Below are positions 38,980 to 48,334 of a DNA stretch of 64,000 bases, piece by piece. Each line of letters begins with the position of its first letter. Positions within the stretch are counted from its first letter, which is position 1. Both the position numbers and the translations under genes were made by a program. Source of the stretch: Candidatus Tokpelaia sp. JSC189 (GTDB lineage Bacteria; Pseudomonadota; Alphaproteobacteria; Rhizobiales; Rhizobiaceae); NCBI GenBank assembly GCA_003331045.1, contig QENA01000023.1:27501-91500 (forward strand). The letters are read 5' to 3'. The notes under the pieces were generated by a model. It was not told where the DNA came from and did no database searches. It saw only the letters and a list, made by a program, of their open reading frames with translations.

Positions 38980-39654
38980 TTGGTCGGCAATTTGCTGCAG
39001 CACCATGCTATTCGGAGAACAAATTGCAGATTCTGCGCCGCTATACAGCATCCTATCATTTCTTTTGCCGATCTTGTTGTTAAAAAGCGAACGGATGAAA
39101 CAGGTTGTCTGCGATGCAGAAATGTGGCCAGAAGTAACGAAGCATTGCTGATTACCGGTAAAATCGGTATAAATCGCGAGGTACTTACAAGGATTGTTCA
39201 CAAAAAAAGTGGTCATGGCAAAAGGCCTTTTATTTATATATATGATGTTTCTAATATATGGATCAGGAAATTTCTTCATGAAATTGGGTAGATAATCAGA
39301 GCGCTACATCAATTTCTAAGTGATGTTGATATGTTTGACATGGCCTTTCAATCCTAGTTGCTTCGGATACTGGAACAACAAGCTAAAATAGTAAAATTAC
39401 AGAAGGATAAGCATTTCCATCTTTATGGCAAAAGCTCAATTCATCTGGGCGAACTTATCAATAAAGGTTTCTTGTCTAGCGAGCCTGTATATTTTAAAAG
39501 ACTTAGGGAGACTAAACTAAAGATACCGCTACTGCGCAATCGCCGTGATGATATTCAGGATCTTACCAACCTTAATCCTTATCCGTATAATCACTTAAAC
39601 ACAACAGTTGATCCAAATACACAAAAATTGCCAACAAAATGCCTAAAGGAATAG
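38980..39654 (+). pseudogene. Relic of a sigma-54-dependent activator (NtrC-family AAA+ domain)
   Basis: One reading frame keeps the order of an NtrC-type ATPase domain. A Walker A position reads L-L-I-T-G-K-I-G-I-N-R-E (39145-39180; consensus L-I-x-G-E-x-G-T-G-K-E). After it come L-T-R-I-V-H-K-K-S-G and R-P-F-I-Y-I, then, past a TAG at 39289, A-L-H-Q-F-L-S-D-V-D-M and, past a TAG at 39355, L-L-R-I-L-E-Q. The C-terminal end shows V-Y-F-K-R-L and I-P-L-L-R-N-R-R-D-D-I-Q-D-L (consensus D-L-Y-Y-R-L, I-P-P-L-R-x-R-x-x-D-I). The Walker A lysine is lost, the Walker B acidic pair is altered and the GAFTGA loop is gone. The specific regulator cannot be named. Confidence 0.7.
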
Positions 39655-39859
39655 GCTGAATTTATTGTTTTTTAATCTGAAAAGATAGTAAATTACTGAT
39701 TTATCGTTGATGAATCATTACAGAAAAAATTATTGTCTTGCCTAAAGCTCAAAAAAATTTTCCCCATAAACTGGCTATGGCTGTAGGTACTATTTTGGAT
39801 ATGCTTGACAGGAGAGATACAAAATAGCAAACAGATTGTGGCAAAAAGGGCAGAGTGAT

Positions 39860-40609
39860 ATGAAAATAATCGTTGGTGTCAAAAGGGTTGTTGATCATAA
39901 TGTGAAAGTTCGTGTCAAGGCGGATGGCAGTGGAGTTGAATTGGCCAATGTCAGGATGTCGATAAACCCGTTTGATGAGATTGCACTGGAAGAGGCTGTA
40001 CGTCTGCGTGAAAAAGGCACTGCAAGTGAGGTTGTTGCTGTTTCTGTTGGTGCTGATGCTGCTCAGGAAACATTGCGGACAGCATTGGCCATGGGAGCAG
40101 ATCGTGCCATTCTTGTTATGGGTGGGGAGGCACTACAGTCGCTCGAAGTTGCTGCTGTTTTTAAGGAACTAGTTCAGATCGAGACACCGGATCTAGTCAT
40201 CTTTGGCAAGCAGGCGATTGATAGTGATAGAAACCAAACTGGACAGATGCTTGCCGGGCTTCTGGGCTGGGGGCAAGCGACATTTGCATCGGCTGTGAAT
40301 ATTGAAAACGATGAGGCTATTGTTGCGCGCGAAGTGGACGCTGGTATACAGACAATTGCTGTCCGCCTCCCAGCGGTCATAACTGCTGATTTGCGGTTGA
40401 ATGAGCCACGTTATATCTCACTGCCTAATATCATGAAAGCCCGCAAAAAGACAATTGAAAAAAAGACGCTTTCCGAACTAGGCCTTACTCGTAAATCGCA
40501 CCTCAAGGTTCTGAAGGTTGAAGAACCGACAGTCCGTAAACCCGGTATTCGGGTGAATGGTGTTGCTGAACTTGTTGAGAAACTGCGTCATGAAAAGAAG
40601 CTGCTTTAA
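39860..40609 (+). CDS. etfB: Electron transfer flavoprotein subunit beta
   Basis: A 249-residue AMP-binding subunit of ETF, which collects electrons from acyl-CoA and other flavoprotein dehydrogenases. It begins [12 protein letters not shown]; the ETF-beta signature is seen in [12 protein letters not shown] with [18 protein letters not shown] 39860 is chosen because the conserved N-terminus starts there; a TTG at 39836 would add eight unrelated residues. It is followed by etfA after 55 bases. Confidence 0.95.
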   Translation: MKIIVGVKRVVDHNVKVRVKADGSGVELANVRMSINPFDEIALEEAVRLREKGTASEVVAVSVGADAAQETLRTALAMGADRAILVMGGEALQSLEVAAVFKELVQIETPDLVIFGKQAIDSDRNQTGQMLAGLLGWGQATFASAVNIENDEAIVAREVDAGIQTIAVRLPAVITADLRLNEPRYISLPNIMKARKKTIEKKTLSELGLTRKSHLKVLKVEEPTVRKPGIRVNGVAELVEKLRHEKKLL

Positions 40610-40664
40610 ATCGTCTTGATTTAAGTATGGCATAGTTTTTGAAAATTTAATAGGAGATGTAAGA

Positions 40665-41594
40665 ATGACTATTCTTCTTCTTGCAGCGCATGATAACCGG
40701 TATTTATCTGTTGAAACGTCAAAAGCACTGACAGCAGCACAGGGCATTGGTGGTGATATTGATATTTTGGTAGCAGGTGAAGGTGTGCATCAGGTTGTCG
40801 CCGCTGCCGCAAAATTGGCCGGTGTGCGTAAAGTGCTTGTTGCCGAGGCTTTGTATCTGCAGCATCAACTTGCCGAACCGCTGGCCTGTGTGATCTTTTC
40901 ACTTGCAGATCGCTATGATGTTTTCATGGCGGCAGCCACGGCTGTGGGCAAGGATGTCATGCCCCGGCTGGCGGGCCAACTTGGTGTCATGCAGATATCG
41001 GAGGTTATCGCTGTTCTTGCTCCTGATACTTTTCAACGGCCGATATATGCGGGCAATGCCATTGAAACCGTGCAAGTCTTTGATGCCAAAAAGGTTATTA
41101 CTGTGCGCACCACGTGCTTCACAGCAGCTGGTGAAGGAGGTAATGTGTGGGTAGAGAAGATTACGGTACCGGAAGATCTTGGTTTGTCACGCTTTGTTTC
41201 TCAGGTAGATTCCGATGAGGGACAGCCTGAGCTTGGTTCTGCCCGGGTTGTTGTATCTGGTGGGCGGGGTTTGGGTTCATCAGAAAATTTTAAAGCACTG
41301 CTTGAGCCGCTTGCCGAACGGTTAAGGGCGGCTATTGGCGCAAGCCGTGCAGCAGTTGATGCCGGTTATGCGCCTAATGATCGGCAGATAGGCCAGACCG
41401 GGAAAGCTGTATCGCCAGAGCTTTATATTGCTATCGGCATATCTGGTGCAATTCAGCACTTGGCGGGCATGATGGATTCGCGAGTGATTGTTGCTATCAA
41501 CAAGGACTCGGAGGCGCCAATTTTTCAGGTAGCTGATTATGGCCTTGTTGGTGATCTTTTTGAAATTGTGCCGGAGCTGACAAAGGCAGTCTGA
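40665..41594 (+). CDS. etfA: Electron transfer flavoprotein subunit alpha
   Basis: A 309-residue FAD-carrying subunit of ETF. The C-terminal FAD-binding signature is complete: Y-I-A-I-G-I-S-G-A-I-Q-H-L-A-G-M and I-V-A-I-N-K-D-S-E-A-P-I-F. V-V-S-G-G-R-G-L-G-S at about residue 195 is also typical. TAGGAGATGT precedes the ATG. It is three bases upstream of the oxidoreductase gene, so the three form one operon. Confidence 0.96.
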   Translation: MTILLLAAHDNRYLSVETSKALTAAQGIGGDIDILVAGEGVHQVVAAAAKLAGVRKVLVAEALYLQHQLAEPLACVIFSLADRYDVFMAAATAVGKDVMPRLAGQLGVMQISEVIAVLAPDTFQRPIYAGNAIETVQVFDAKKVITVRTTCFTAAGEGGNVWVEKITVPEDLGLSRFVSQVDSDEGQPELGSARVVVSGGRGLGSSENFKALLEPLAERLRAAIGASRAAVDAGYAPNDRQIGQTGKAVSPELYIAIGISGAIQHLAGMMDSRVIVAINKDSEAPIFQVADYGLVGDLFEIVPELTKAV

Positions 41595-41597
41595 AGT

Positions 41598-43253
41598 ATG
41601 CAGCCATTCGTAATGCGTGAAAGCATGGAATTTGATGTGGTAATTGTTGGAACGGGGCCGGCGGGGTTGTCAGCGGCGATCCGACTCAAGCAGATCAACC
41701 CTGCTCTTTCCGTTGTTGTATTGGAGAAAGGCGTTGAAGTCGGTGCCCATATTCTTTCAGGTGCTGTTGTTGATCCGATTGGCATTGATGCTCTTTTGCC
41801 GGGTTGGCGCCGGGAAGAAGGACATCCTTTTAAAACAGTCGTGACGCAGGAACGTTTCTTGATGTTAGGAGAAAAGGGGGCATGGAATATTCCCAATGCA
41901 CTGATGCCGGGGATATTGTCAAACCGCGGTAATTTTGTTGTGTCACTGGGGAATGTCTGCCGTTGGCTTGCACGAAAAGCCGAAGCGCTTGGGGTTGAAA
42001 TTTATCCTGGGTTTACCGGCGTGGAAGTGCTTTATAACAAGGCAGGTGCAGTTATCGGTGTTGTCACCGGCGATATGGGGGTCAAAAAAAATGGTAGCCA
42101 CGGGCTCAATTACATGCCAGGCATGGAGCTTTTGGGCAAATATGTACTGATAGGCGAAGGGGCTCGCGGATCGTTGGCTAAAGAGGTTATCGCCCGTTAT
42201 GCCCTTGATAGGGAATGCAGCCCTCAGAGATATGGTATTGGTCTAAAAGAACTCTGGGAGATTGACCCTATCTATCATCAGTCTGGTTTAGTTTTGCATT
42301 CTTTTGGTTGGCCGCTTGATGAGTGTACTGGCGGGGGTTCTTTTCTGTATCATATGGAGGGTAACAAGGTTTCTGTCGGTTTTGTTGTTCATCTGGATTA
42401 CAAAAATCCCTATCTTTCACCATTTGAGGAATTTCAGCGCTTTAAAACCCATTCCGCCATACGCGGTATTTTTACAGGCGCGAGACGTGTTGCTTATGGT
42501 GCACGTGCTCTTACTGAAGGGGGCTGGCAATCTGTGCCGAAGCTTATTTTTCCTGGCGGGGTACTTATTGGTTGTGCAGCTGGGTTTATGAATGTTCCCC
42601 GCATCAAGGGGTCGCATAATGCGGTATTATCCGGCATGGTTGCAGCAGAGCATGTAGCTGTTGCTATTGCAAAAGGCCGTGCACATGATGAAGTTGCGGG
42701 TATTGAAGATAGCTGGCGGGTGGGCGTTATCGGCCGAGATCTTTTGCCTGTACGTAATGTAAAGCCGCTTTGGGCAAAATATGGTACAAAGCTTGGGATG
42801 ATGCTGGGTGGTTTTGATATGTGGTGTCAGCAATTATTCGGTTTTTCCTTTTTTGGGACCATGCATTATAAAAAGACAGATAGTGCTATGTTGGAGCCAG
42901 CGTTCCTGCATGACCCGATTAGATATCCAGCTCCAGATAATGTCCTGACCTTTGATCGTCTGTCTTCTATTTATCTGTCCAATATCCGTCATGAGGACGA
43001 TGAGCCCTGCCATCTTCTGATAAAAGATAAAAAACTTCAGGAAATGTCAGAGCTTACTGTTTATGGCGGTCCGTCAATACGTTACTGTCCGGCGGCAGTT
43101 TATGAGTGGATTTCTGAAGGCAATAACAAGCGTTATGTGATCAATGCGCAGAACTGTATCCACTGCAAAACCTGTGATATTAAAGATCCTAACCAGAATA
43201 TTGAATGGACATCTCCTGAAGGAGGGGAGGGGCCAGTTTACTCTGATATGTAA
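41598..43253 (+). CDS. Electron transfer flavoprotein-ubiquinone oxidoreductase
   Basis: A 551-residue inner-membrane-associated flavoprotein passing electrons from reduced ETF to ubiquinone. The N-terminal FAD site is V-I-V-G-T-G-P-A-G-L-S-A-A (about residues 15-27). The C-terminal 4Fe-4S domain has C-I-H-C-K-T-C-D-I-K-D-P followed by N-I-E-W-T-S-P-E-G-G, and an earlier cysteine in R-Y-C-P-A. Full length. Its clustering with etfBA gives a complete ETF branch, though no acyl-CoA dehydrogenase is in the window. Confidence 0.95.
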   Translation: MQPFVMRESMEFDVVIVGTGPAGLSAAIRLKQINPALSVVVLEKGVEVGAHILSGAVVDPIGIDALLPGWRREEGHPFKTVVTQERFLMLGEKGAWNIPNALMPGILSNRGNFVVSLGNVCRWLARKAEALGVEIYPGFTGVEVLYNKAGAVIGVVTGDMGVKKNGSHGLNYMPGMELLGKYVLIGEGARGSLAKEVIARYALDRECSPQRYGIGLKELWEIDPIYHQSGLVLHSFGWPLDECTGGGSFLYHMEGNKVSVGFVVHLDYKNPYLSPFEEFQRFKTHSAIRGIFTGARRVAYGARALTEGGWQSVPKLIFPGGVLIGCAAGFMNVPRIKGSHNAVLSGMVAAEHVAVAIAKGRAHDEVAGIEDSWRVGVIGRDLLPVRNVKPLWAKYGTKLGMMLGGFDMWCQQLFGFSFFGTMHYKKTDSAMLEPAFLHDPIRYPAPDNVLTFDRLSSIYLSNIRHEDDEPCHLLIKDKKLQEMSELTVYGGPSIRYCPAAVYEWISEGNNKRYVINAQNCIHCKTCDIKDPNQNIEWTSPEGGEGPVYSDM

Positions 43254-43442
43254 AGATAAGATGCTAGAGAAAGTTTTTTAAAGCCTAACTTGTGCAATTA
43301 TCATATTTGTTTAGCACATTGCAGGATTTGCAGATTTTATTTATGAGAGTACAACTGATTCACTTCTATATAATGATTGATCTCAAATGGGCTTCAGATT
43401 GAAAAGTCTATACAGTTATGTTCCGCATGGAGTTGTAAAATT

Positions 43443-43580
43443 ATGACCGCTAAAAGAGCTACATTATTCATCATTGTAATGCTTTTTATTATTATTGTTG
43501 CTGCGATAAGCATTAATTCAAGTGGAGCTGGAAACAACGATGCAGTTATAGATGGATATGGGGTTTCTTCTCTTCAATAA
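43443..43580 (+). CDS. Possible 45-residue single-helix membrane protein
   Basis: ATG 43443 is preceded by GGAG about ten bases upstream. The frame encodes a short basic start (M-T-A-K-R-A), one strongly hydrophobic helix (L-F-I-I-V-M-L-F-I-I-I-V-A-A-I) and a small polar tail. The positive-inside pattern is that of a small membrane protein. I know no family for it, and a short hydrophobic frame in AT-rich DNA can arise by chance. Confidence 0.35.
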   Translation: MTAKRATLFIIVMLFIIIVAAISINSSGAGNNDAVIDGYGVSSLQ

Positions 43581-44445
43581 ATTATAGCATGTGAATCAGT
43601 CTTTCAGCTTTGAAGGGCCGTAAATCTCTGTTTTATAATAGCTCTTATCCCATAGTTTCGGATAAGAGGTGTTATTTTGTTTTCTGTTGAGCTATGAACT
43701 GTTCATAGCTCGATTATTGAATGTGTACAATTTGGTATTGAATCCGAAGGTTTTCTGAGTATTTGGCTGGACAAGAGAGATGCAGTGATACTCGTTGTCG
43801 AGTGGTGATTCGGAGATGATTAGCGGATTTTCTCGAATGCTGTATCCAGTTCTGTCTGAGGTTTAGCACTGCGTCAGAACCTTTGTTGGTAGAGAGCTTT
43901 CTAGTTTGGCTGGAGGCGTGCTAGCGGCCAAGGAGCTGAGCACTTCACTTTCTTGTTAAACATGGAAATGCAAAGGTGAGGGATGAAGACGATCTACTGC
44001 CTCATAGAGAACACTTTGGGAGAACACTTTGTATGTGGTGAATACACAAAGCAGTTGCGTGCACATAGTGTGGTTATCGCATCTTGTTAGTGCTTTGTGC
44101 GTGCGATCTGGATGAGCTTTAGTGGAAACAAAGATACATCAGTATTAAACGCCTGGGCGACATGTGCATATTGCTCTTTGTCAATCAATTCACACAACTT
44201 GGACGGATAACAAACGTCTCCTTAGAAAGTGTAAAGGTATTTTGATTTTGAAAAGAATATTGAATTGTATTCATATGCCAACTTTAATTCTAATAAAATT
44301 AAAAGCCATTATATAAATAACAATACACACACATACTATCATTGGCAGATGAATGCACCTGCGAAGTTTTGATGATCTGTCTTGCAGCATGTGTCTGAGT
44401 TATGATACGGCAAGAAGAATTGAATGCTAGATAAAGGATAGCGCA
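43581..44445. other. Intergenic region upstream of the ClpP paralogue
   Basis: About 0.86 kb without a gene. GAGAACACTTTG occurs twice in tandem near 44009-44034, separated by one base. No terminator or promoter stands out. The reading frames are broken and match nothing I recognise. Confidence 0.5.
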
Positions 44446-45051
44446 ATGAGAGACAAAAAAAAATCTGAAGCGCAAAACGAAGAAAGTATGAAGGCATCAT
44501 CCACACGGATGGAAGAAAATCTCTTTCGTTCACGGTTTGTTTTTATCATTGGACAAATTGAAGATAAAATGGCCAAAAATGTTGTGACTCAACTTGTTGC
44601 CCTTTCACAAGAATCCAACGAACCTATTTATATGGTCGTCTCTTCACCGGGCGGGCATGTTGAATCTGGCGATCTTATTCATGATATGATAAAATTTATT
44701 GTGGCTCCTGTTGTTATGATTGGCTCTGGCTGGGTTGCTAGTGCTGGCACGCACATCTTCCTTGCTGTTCCTAAAGATCGTCGACTTTGCTTAGAAAACA
44801 CCCGCTTTCTGATTCATGAACCTTCGGGTGGGATTGGCGGCAGTGCTACCGATATTGAAATTCAAGCCCGTGAAATCCTCAAGATGCGTGAACGATTAGC
44901 ACAGATTATTTCCCGCGAAACCGGCCAAAATATTGAAAAAGTCTATAGGGATATTGATCGCGATTATTGGATGTCTGCAAACGAAGCAGCCGATTATGGA
45001 CTAATTTCTCGTATTATCTCTCATATATCAGAAATCAAGGCCTACACTTGA
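44446..45051 (+). CDS. ClpP-like serine protease, second paralogue
   Basis: A 201-residue member of the ClpP/crotonase fold, distinct from the canonical clpP at 56013. The triad positions are kept: Ser in W-V-A-S-A-G-T (about residue 103), His in F-L-I-H-E-P-S-G-G (about 127), and the acidic region in [10 protein letters not shown]. Canonical ClpP has A-S-M-G here. This divergent form, with G-W-V-A-S-A-G, is a recurring alphaproteobacterial paralogue. It could form mixed rings with ClpP or act separately; no ATPase gene is adjacent. It is isolated, ending convergently with the atp genes. AGGA lies shortly before the ATG. Confidence 0.88.
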   Translation: MRDKKKSEAQNEESMKASSTRMEENLFRSRFVFIIGQIEDKMAKNVVTQLVALSQESNEPIYMVVSSPGGHVESGDLIHDMIKFIVAPVVMIGSGWVASAGTHIFLAVPKDRRLCLENTRFLIHEPSGGIGGSATDIEIQAREILKMRERLAQIISRETGQNIEKVYRDIDRDYWMSANEAADYGLISRIISHISEIKAYT

Positions 45052-45210
45052 AAAAAACATCTCTTACTTATTTTTTTATGAATAAAAGTGTAGGAATTAC
45101 ATTCGAGTTATTTTTTTCTTTAATATTAAGCCTATCTTCTCCATCCAACTGGAATAAATTCTGTATAATCCCAGAGCCTGAGAACAAATTAGCAACCTGA
45201 ACTGATATTA

Positions 45211-45693
45211 TCAGTTCAGAGAAGCTCTTATCTCATTTAGCGAAGCTTGAAAAAGGTGGTTATTAGTCTCTTCTTTATTAATTCCTTCACTAAGAATTTT
45301 TTCCGCTACAACAATGGCCAAATTAATAGCAGTAGAGCGAACAGTGTTGACAGCTTCTATCTCTGCTTGGGCAATTTTCTGTTCAGCTACTCTGTCATGG
45401 TGCTCGATATATTCCAGGATTTTTTTATGGGTTTCGACCATAAGAATATTAGCCTCACGCTCAGCTACCTCAATAATGGCCTTTGCTTCTTTTTCTGCTT
45501 CAAAACGTTTGCGCTGGTATTCCGCAAGAAGCTGTTGGGCTTCTTCGCGCAAACAACGTGCCTCTTCAAGCTCATTGTAAATGCGCTGCGCACGATGATC
45601 AAGGGTACGTACGACCCATGAGGGAATCTTCAGTATGCCAAGCAAGATAAAAAAAAGAACAAGAGCAATTAGTTCCCAGAAAGTATCAGTCAT
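45211..45693 (-). CDS. atpF: ATP synthase F0 subunit b
   Basis: A 160-residue stator subunit. One N-terminal membrane helix (W-E-L-I-A-L-V-L-F-F-I-L-L-G-I-L) is followed by a long charged helix rich in E, A, K and R that forms the peripheral stalk with b'. P-S-W-V-V-R-T-L-D-H-R-A-Q-R-I matches alphaproteobacterial b. Last gene of the atpI-B-E-F'-F operon; 17 bases after atpF'. Confidence 0.94.
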   Translation of the reverse strand: MTDTFWELIALVLFFILLGILKIPSWVVRTLDHRAQRIYNELEEARCLREEAQQLLAEYQRKRFEAEKEAKAIIEVAEREANILMVETHKKILEYIEHHDRVAEQKIAQAEIEAVNTVRSTAINLAIVVAEKILSEGINKEETNNHLFQASLNEIRASLN

Positions 45694-45710
45694 TAATTAC
45701 ATCCCGTTTA

Positions 45711-46280
45711 TCAATTCCATGCGGCTTTAATTGCCTTTGCTATGGAAGATTCATTAACATGCCTATCAATAAGTTTGTGCACAATGCTTTCTGCTGCGAT
45801 CTTGGCAATCGCTCCCACATTCTGCATTGCTTTATCTCGGATATCTGAAATACGCTTTTCCGCTTCGGCAAGCTTGCTATCCAGATCTGTCTGGGCATGA
45901 TTGTGCTCTGCTTTAGCTTGGGCTCTTGCCTTATCACTTGCCGTGCGGGTAATAATACCGGCTCGTTTGCGGGCCTCAACCAGCTCTTTTTCATAAGCAA
46001 TAATAGTTGCATCAGCTTCCTGTTTCATGCGGGCTGCATGATCAAGATCGGCTGCGATTCTATCACGGCGTGCCTCAATGACATTACCAATCCGCGGCAA
46101 TACAATCCGGGACATGAAGAAATAAAAAAGCCCAAAACAAAGAAGCAGCCAGAAAACATGCGATTCAAAAAATGAAAAATCAAAGGGCGGAAATACACGA
46201 TCAATGTGATTATTCTCAGCGGATTTTACTTGTGTTGCAGCATATTCACTAACCTGTGCATAAGCTGTAGATATAAACAT
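45711..46280 (-). CDS. atpF': ATP synthase F0 subunit b'
   Basis: A 189-residue second b-type stator subunit found in alphaproteobacteria and phototrophs. An N-terminal extension (about 35 residues, starting M-F-I-S-T-A-Y-A-Q) precedes the membrane helix F-W-L-L-L-C-F-G-L-F-Y-F-F and the V-L-P-R-I-G-N-V-I-E-A-R-R-D-R-I-A-A-D-L-D segment that marks b'. A long coiled-coil helix fills the rest. It lies between atpE and atpF as expected. Confidence 0.94.
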   Translation of the reverse strand: MFISTAYAQVSEYAATQVKSAENNHIDRVFPPFDFSFFESHVFWLLLCFGLFYFFMSRIVLPRIGNVIEARRDRIAADLDHAARMKQEADATIIAYEKELVEARKRAGIITRTASDKARAQAKAEHNHAQTDLDSKLAEAEKRISDIRDKAMQNVGAIAKIAAESIVHKLIDRHVNESSIAKAIKAAWN

Positions 46281-46429
46281 CCGTTTTATCCTCCAATTAT
46301 CAGAATTTGTAATTTTAACAATAGAATTGCCATCCGATTTTTCTATCCAAGGCCATATTATTCTGCGTCGTCAATCAAAACCTGGTAATGCTATATAGGG
46401 GAAGCCACGCATATAGCCCCTAGCTGAGA

Positions 46430-46657
46430 TTAAACGGCAAACAGCAAAAGAAGGGCGATAAGAAGCGAGAAAATACCCAAAGCCTCAGTCACAGCGAAGC
46501 CAAATACCAAACGGCCGAACTGACTATCAGCGGCAGATGGGTTGCGCAAAGCACCCGACAGATAACTGCTAAAAATATTACCCAGACCAAGGGCAGTTCC
46601 TGCCATGCCAAAACAAGCAAGACCGGCACCAATGTATTTTGCAGCTTCTACTTCCAT
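46430..46657 (-). CDS. atpE: ATP synthase F0 subunit c
   Basis: A 75-residue hairpin of two membrane helices forming the rotor ring. The start is MEVEAAKYIGAGL, with AAAGGAGAG upstream on the minus strand; the longer open frame to 46738 is not translated. The polar loop R-N-P-S-A-A-D and the ion-binding glutamate in F-G-F-A-V-T-E-A-L-G-I are present, consistent with a proton-driven ring. A short hairpin (TAGGGG and CCCCTA) lies between it and atpF'. Confidence 0.96.
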   Translation of the reverse strand: MEVEAAKYIGAGLACFGMAGTALGLGNIFSSYLSGALRNPSAADSQFGRLVFGFAVTEALGIFSLLIALLLLFAV

Positions 46658-46712
46658 ATTACTCTCCTTTGAATAAAACGCAAATTTAGTCTGGCGGATA
46701 TCCGCCGTTTTC

Positions 46713-47480
46713 TTAGTGGCCCGGATGTACCGCGTCATTAAGATACATACAGGTCAGAACAGTAAAAACATAAGCCTGTAGAAATGCGACTAAGAACTCA
46801 AGTGCTGTGATGGCAACAGTCATGAATAGTGACAGGATAGATCCGCCAACTCCGATCGGCCCCAATGCCACCATTGAAATAATAAAACCTGCAAAAACCT
46901 TGAGGGTAATATGTCCTGCTAGCATATTAGCAAAAAGACGCAGTGACAAACTGATAGGACGCGACAGGAATGAAATTACTTCAATTATTGTTACAAGGGG
47001 CAGAATCAAAATAGGCACGCCGCTTGGGACAAAAAGCCTAAAGAAACGAAAGCCGTGCTTATAAAAACCAGAGAGAATCACTGTCAAAATTACCAGCATT
47101 GCTAGGGAAAAAGTGATCATAATCTGCGATGTGACCGTATAGAAATACGGGAAAAGCCCAATAAAATTAGCAACAAGCACAAAAACAAATAGGGAAAAGA
47201 CAAGCGGAAAAAACCTTATGCCCTGCGAACCGGCAGATTCCCGTAATGTTGACGCAACAAATTCATAAGCTATTTCTGATAGAGATTGCATACGAGTTGG
47301 CACAATTCCCCGGCTTGAAGATGTCAGCAACAAAAACATTGAAGAGATGATAACCGTCACCACCATGAAAAGAGATACATTGGTGAATGATAAATCCCAA
47401 GAACCAACCGGTAGATCTATCAGACGTAAAACCTCAAATTGATGAATCGGATCCGGACCGTTTGTCAATTTTAACCTCAC
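46713..47480 (-). CDS. atpB: ATP synthase F0 subunit a
   Basis: A 255-residue membrane subunit with the half-channels for protons. The essential arginine lies in [14 protein letters not shown] at about residue 180. Other family features are P-I-H-Q-F at the N-terminus and the [11 protein letters not shown] segment. The start codon is GTG (47480), followed by [12 protein letters not shown] as translated. It is 55 bases upstream of atpE. Confidence 0.95.
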   Translation of the reverse strand: MRLKLTNGPDPIHQFEVLRLIDLPVGSWDLSFTNVSLFMVVTVIISSMFLLLTSSSRGIVPTRMQSLSEIAYEFVASTLRESAGSQGIRFFPLVFSLFVFVLVANFIGLFPYFYTVTSQIMITFSLAMLVILTVILSGFYKHGFRFFRLFVPSGVPILILPLVTIIEVISFLSRPISLSLRLFANMLAGHITLKVFAGFIISMVALGPIGVGGSILSLFMTVAITALEFLVAFLQAYVFTVLTCMYLNDAVHPGH

Positions 47481-47546
47481 TTCAGAACGGCTTATTTCAA
47501 GCCTTTTCTTTAAATTTGCGCGATGGGCTTTTTTCCCATGGCACTA

Positions 47547-47894
47547 TTAACAATCAAGGCCTACAGACCGCAACACATTCAATACACCGGTGGTAAATCC
47601 CAGAAAAAGAAAAATAATGAGCCCCCAAGGGGATCCGCCAACAACCTGCTCAAATCCAAGCCCCAAAACAATGCCCATAATGACTGCTGCCAGAAATTCG
47701 CTCGAAAGTTTGATTGCCTGCCCAGTGCTCAATAGCATATCCTGTTTTTCTTCCTCTGAATGGCCCAAGACGCCTTTGCGTTTAAGTTCTTCTTCAAGTG
47801 CAGATCGCTGCTCATCCAATTGACGAGACTGGAGTCGCCCCTTCCGGAATATGGACTTATAACCCAGCGTACCGGGTTTTTTCCCACAAGCCAT
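47547..47894 (-). CDS. atpI: ATP synthase subunit I (AtpI family)
   Basis: A 115-residue protein with a charged N-terminus and two hydrophobic segments in its second half (E-F-L-A-A-V-I-M-G-I-V-L-G and W-G-L-I-I-F-L-F-L-G-F-T-T-G). The family heads atp F0 operons and assists c-ring assembly or Mg2+ supply. The G-x-G-F-E and G-F-T-T-G-V-L-N motifs match the AtpI/Atp1 group. First gene of the operon on the minus strand. Confidence 0.9.
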   Translation of the reverse strand: MACGKKPGTLGYKSIFRKGRLQSRQLDEQRSALEEELKRKGVLGHSEEEKQDMLLSTGQAIKLSSEFLAAVIMGIVLGLGFEQVVGGSPWGLIIFLFLGFTTGVLNVLRSVGLDC

Positions 47895-48164
47895 CTACGT
47901 TCTCCAAACCTAGAAACTACAATCCAAAAGCCTGATCTTATCAAGTCGCGCGCAACATATTGTTATCGAAGGCATTCGTCAAGCTGGGAAAATGCCGTAC
48001 TCATATCGATTATGGTATGATTGGCATGTTGATTGAGTTTTGATGTGTTGTTTTGGTATTTTTTGGAGTTTTGTGATAGCGAGCGGGCGAGTGGTTAGAG
48101 AATTGGCATAATTTTAAGATTGTGTGTGGTTTATGCCTATTGTGTTGAGTTTTTATGAAAGATG
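47895..48164. other. Intergenic region upstream of the atp operon
   Basis: About 270 bases between the atpI start and the cinA relic. It presumably contains the atp promoter on the minus strand. A T/G-rich stretch lies at 48020-48080; no clear hexamers are seen. Confidence 0.4.
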
Positions 48165-48330
48165 GGGCAAGGACACCGATGTCATAGTTTGCCCCGGATA
48201 ACCGGCAATATCTGTGCGGGCTGCAGCAATCAGACCGCCAGTATTAGGATCTAGCTATCGCAAAATCGCAATTTGCATTTGCTGCAGAGATTAAGATTTG
48301 CAATCAGATATTTGCTCATCTTGGTAACCC
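48165..48330 (-). pseudogene. Relic of a CinA-type nicotinamide-nucleotide amidase
   Basis: On the minus strand the frame at about 48242-48195 reads T-G-G-L-I-A-A-A-R-T-D-I-A-G. This matches the core of the CinA C-terminal (PncC) domain, A-E-S-C-T-G-G-L-I-A-A-A-L-T-D-I-A-G-S-S. The preceding A-E-S-C is lost and a TAG interrupts the frame at 48255-48257. In several Rhizobiales cinA follows ispDF directly, and this piece lies just downstream of ispDF in the same direction, which supports the call. The rest of the gene is not recognisable. Confidence 0.55.
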
Positions 48331-48334
48331 GACA

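Noticed and set aside
39836..39859. TTG start extending etfB by eight residues
   Set aside because: The conserved ETF-beta N-terminus begins at ATG 39860; the extension has no counterpart.
44009..44034. Tandem GAGAACACTTTG repeat
   Set aside because: Only two copies, separated by one base, with no spacer periodicity; not a CRISPR or an operator pair I can support.
46658..46738. N-terminal extension of atpE by 27 residues
   Set aside because: The extension would translate the AAAGGAGAG ribosome-binding site, and subunit c of relatives starts MEAEAAK-like exactly at 46657.
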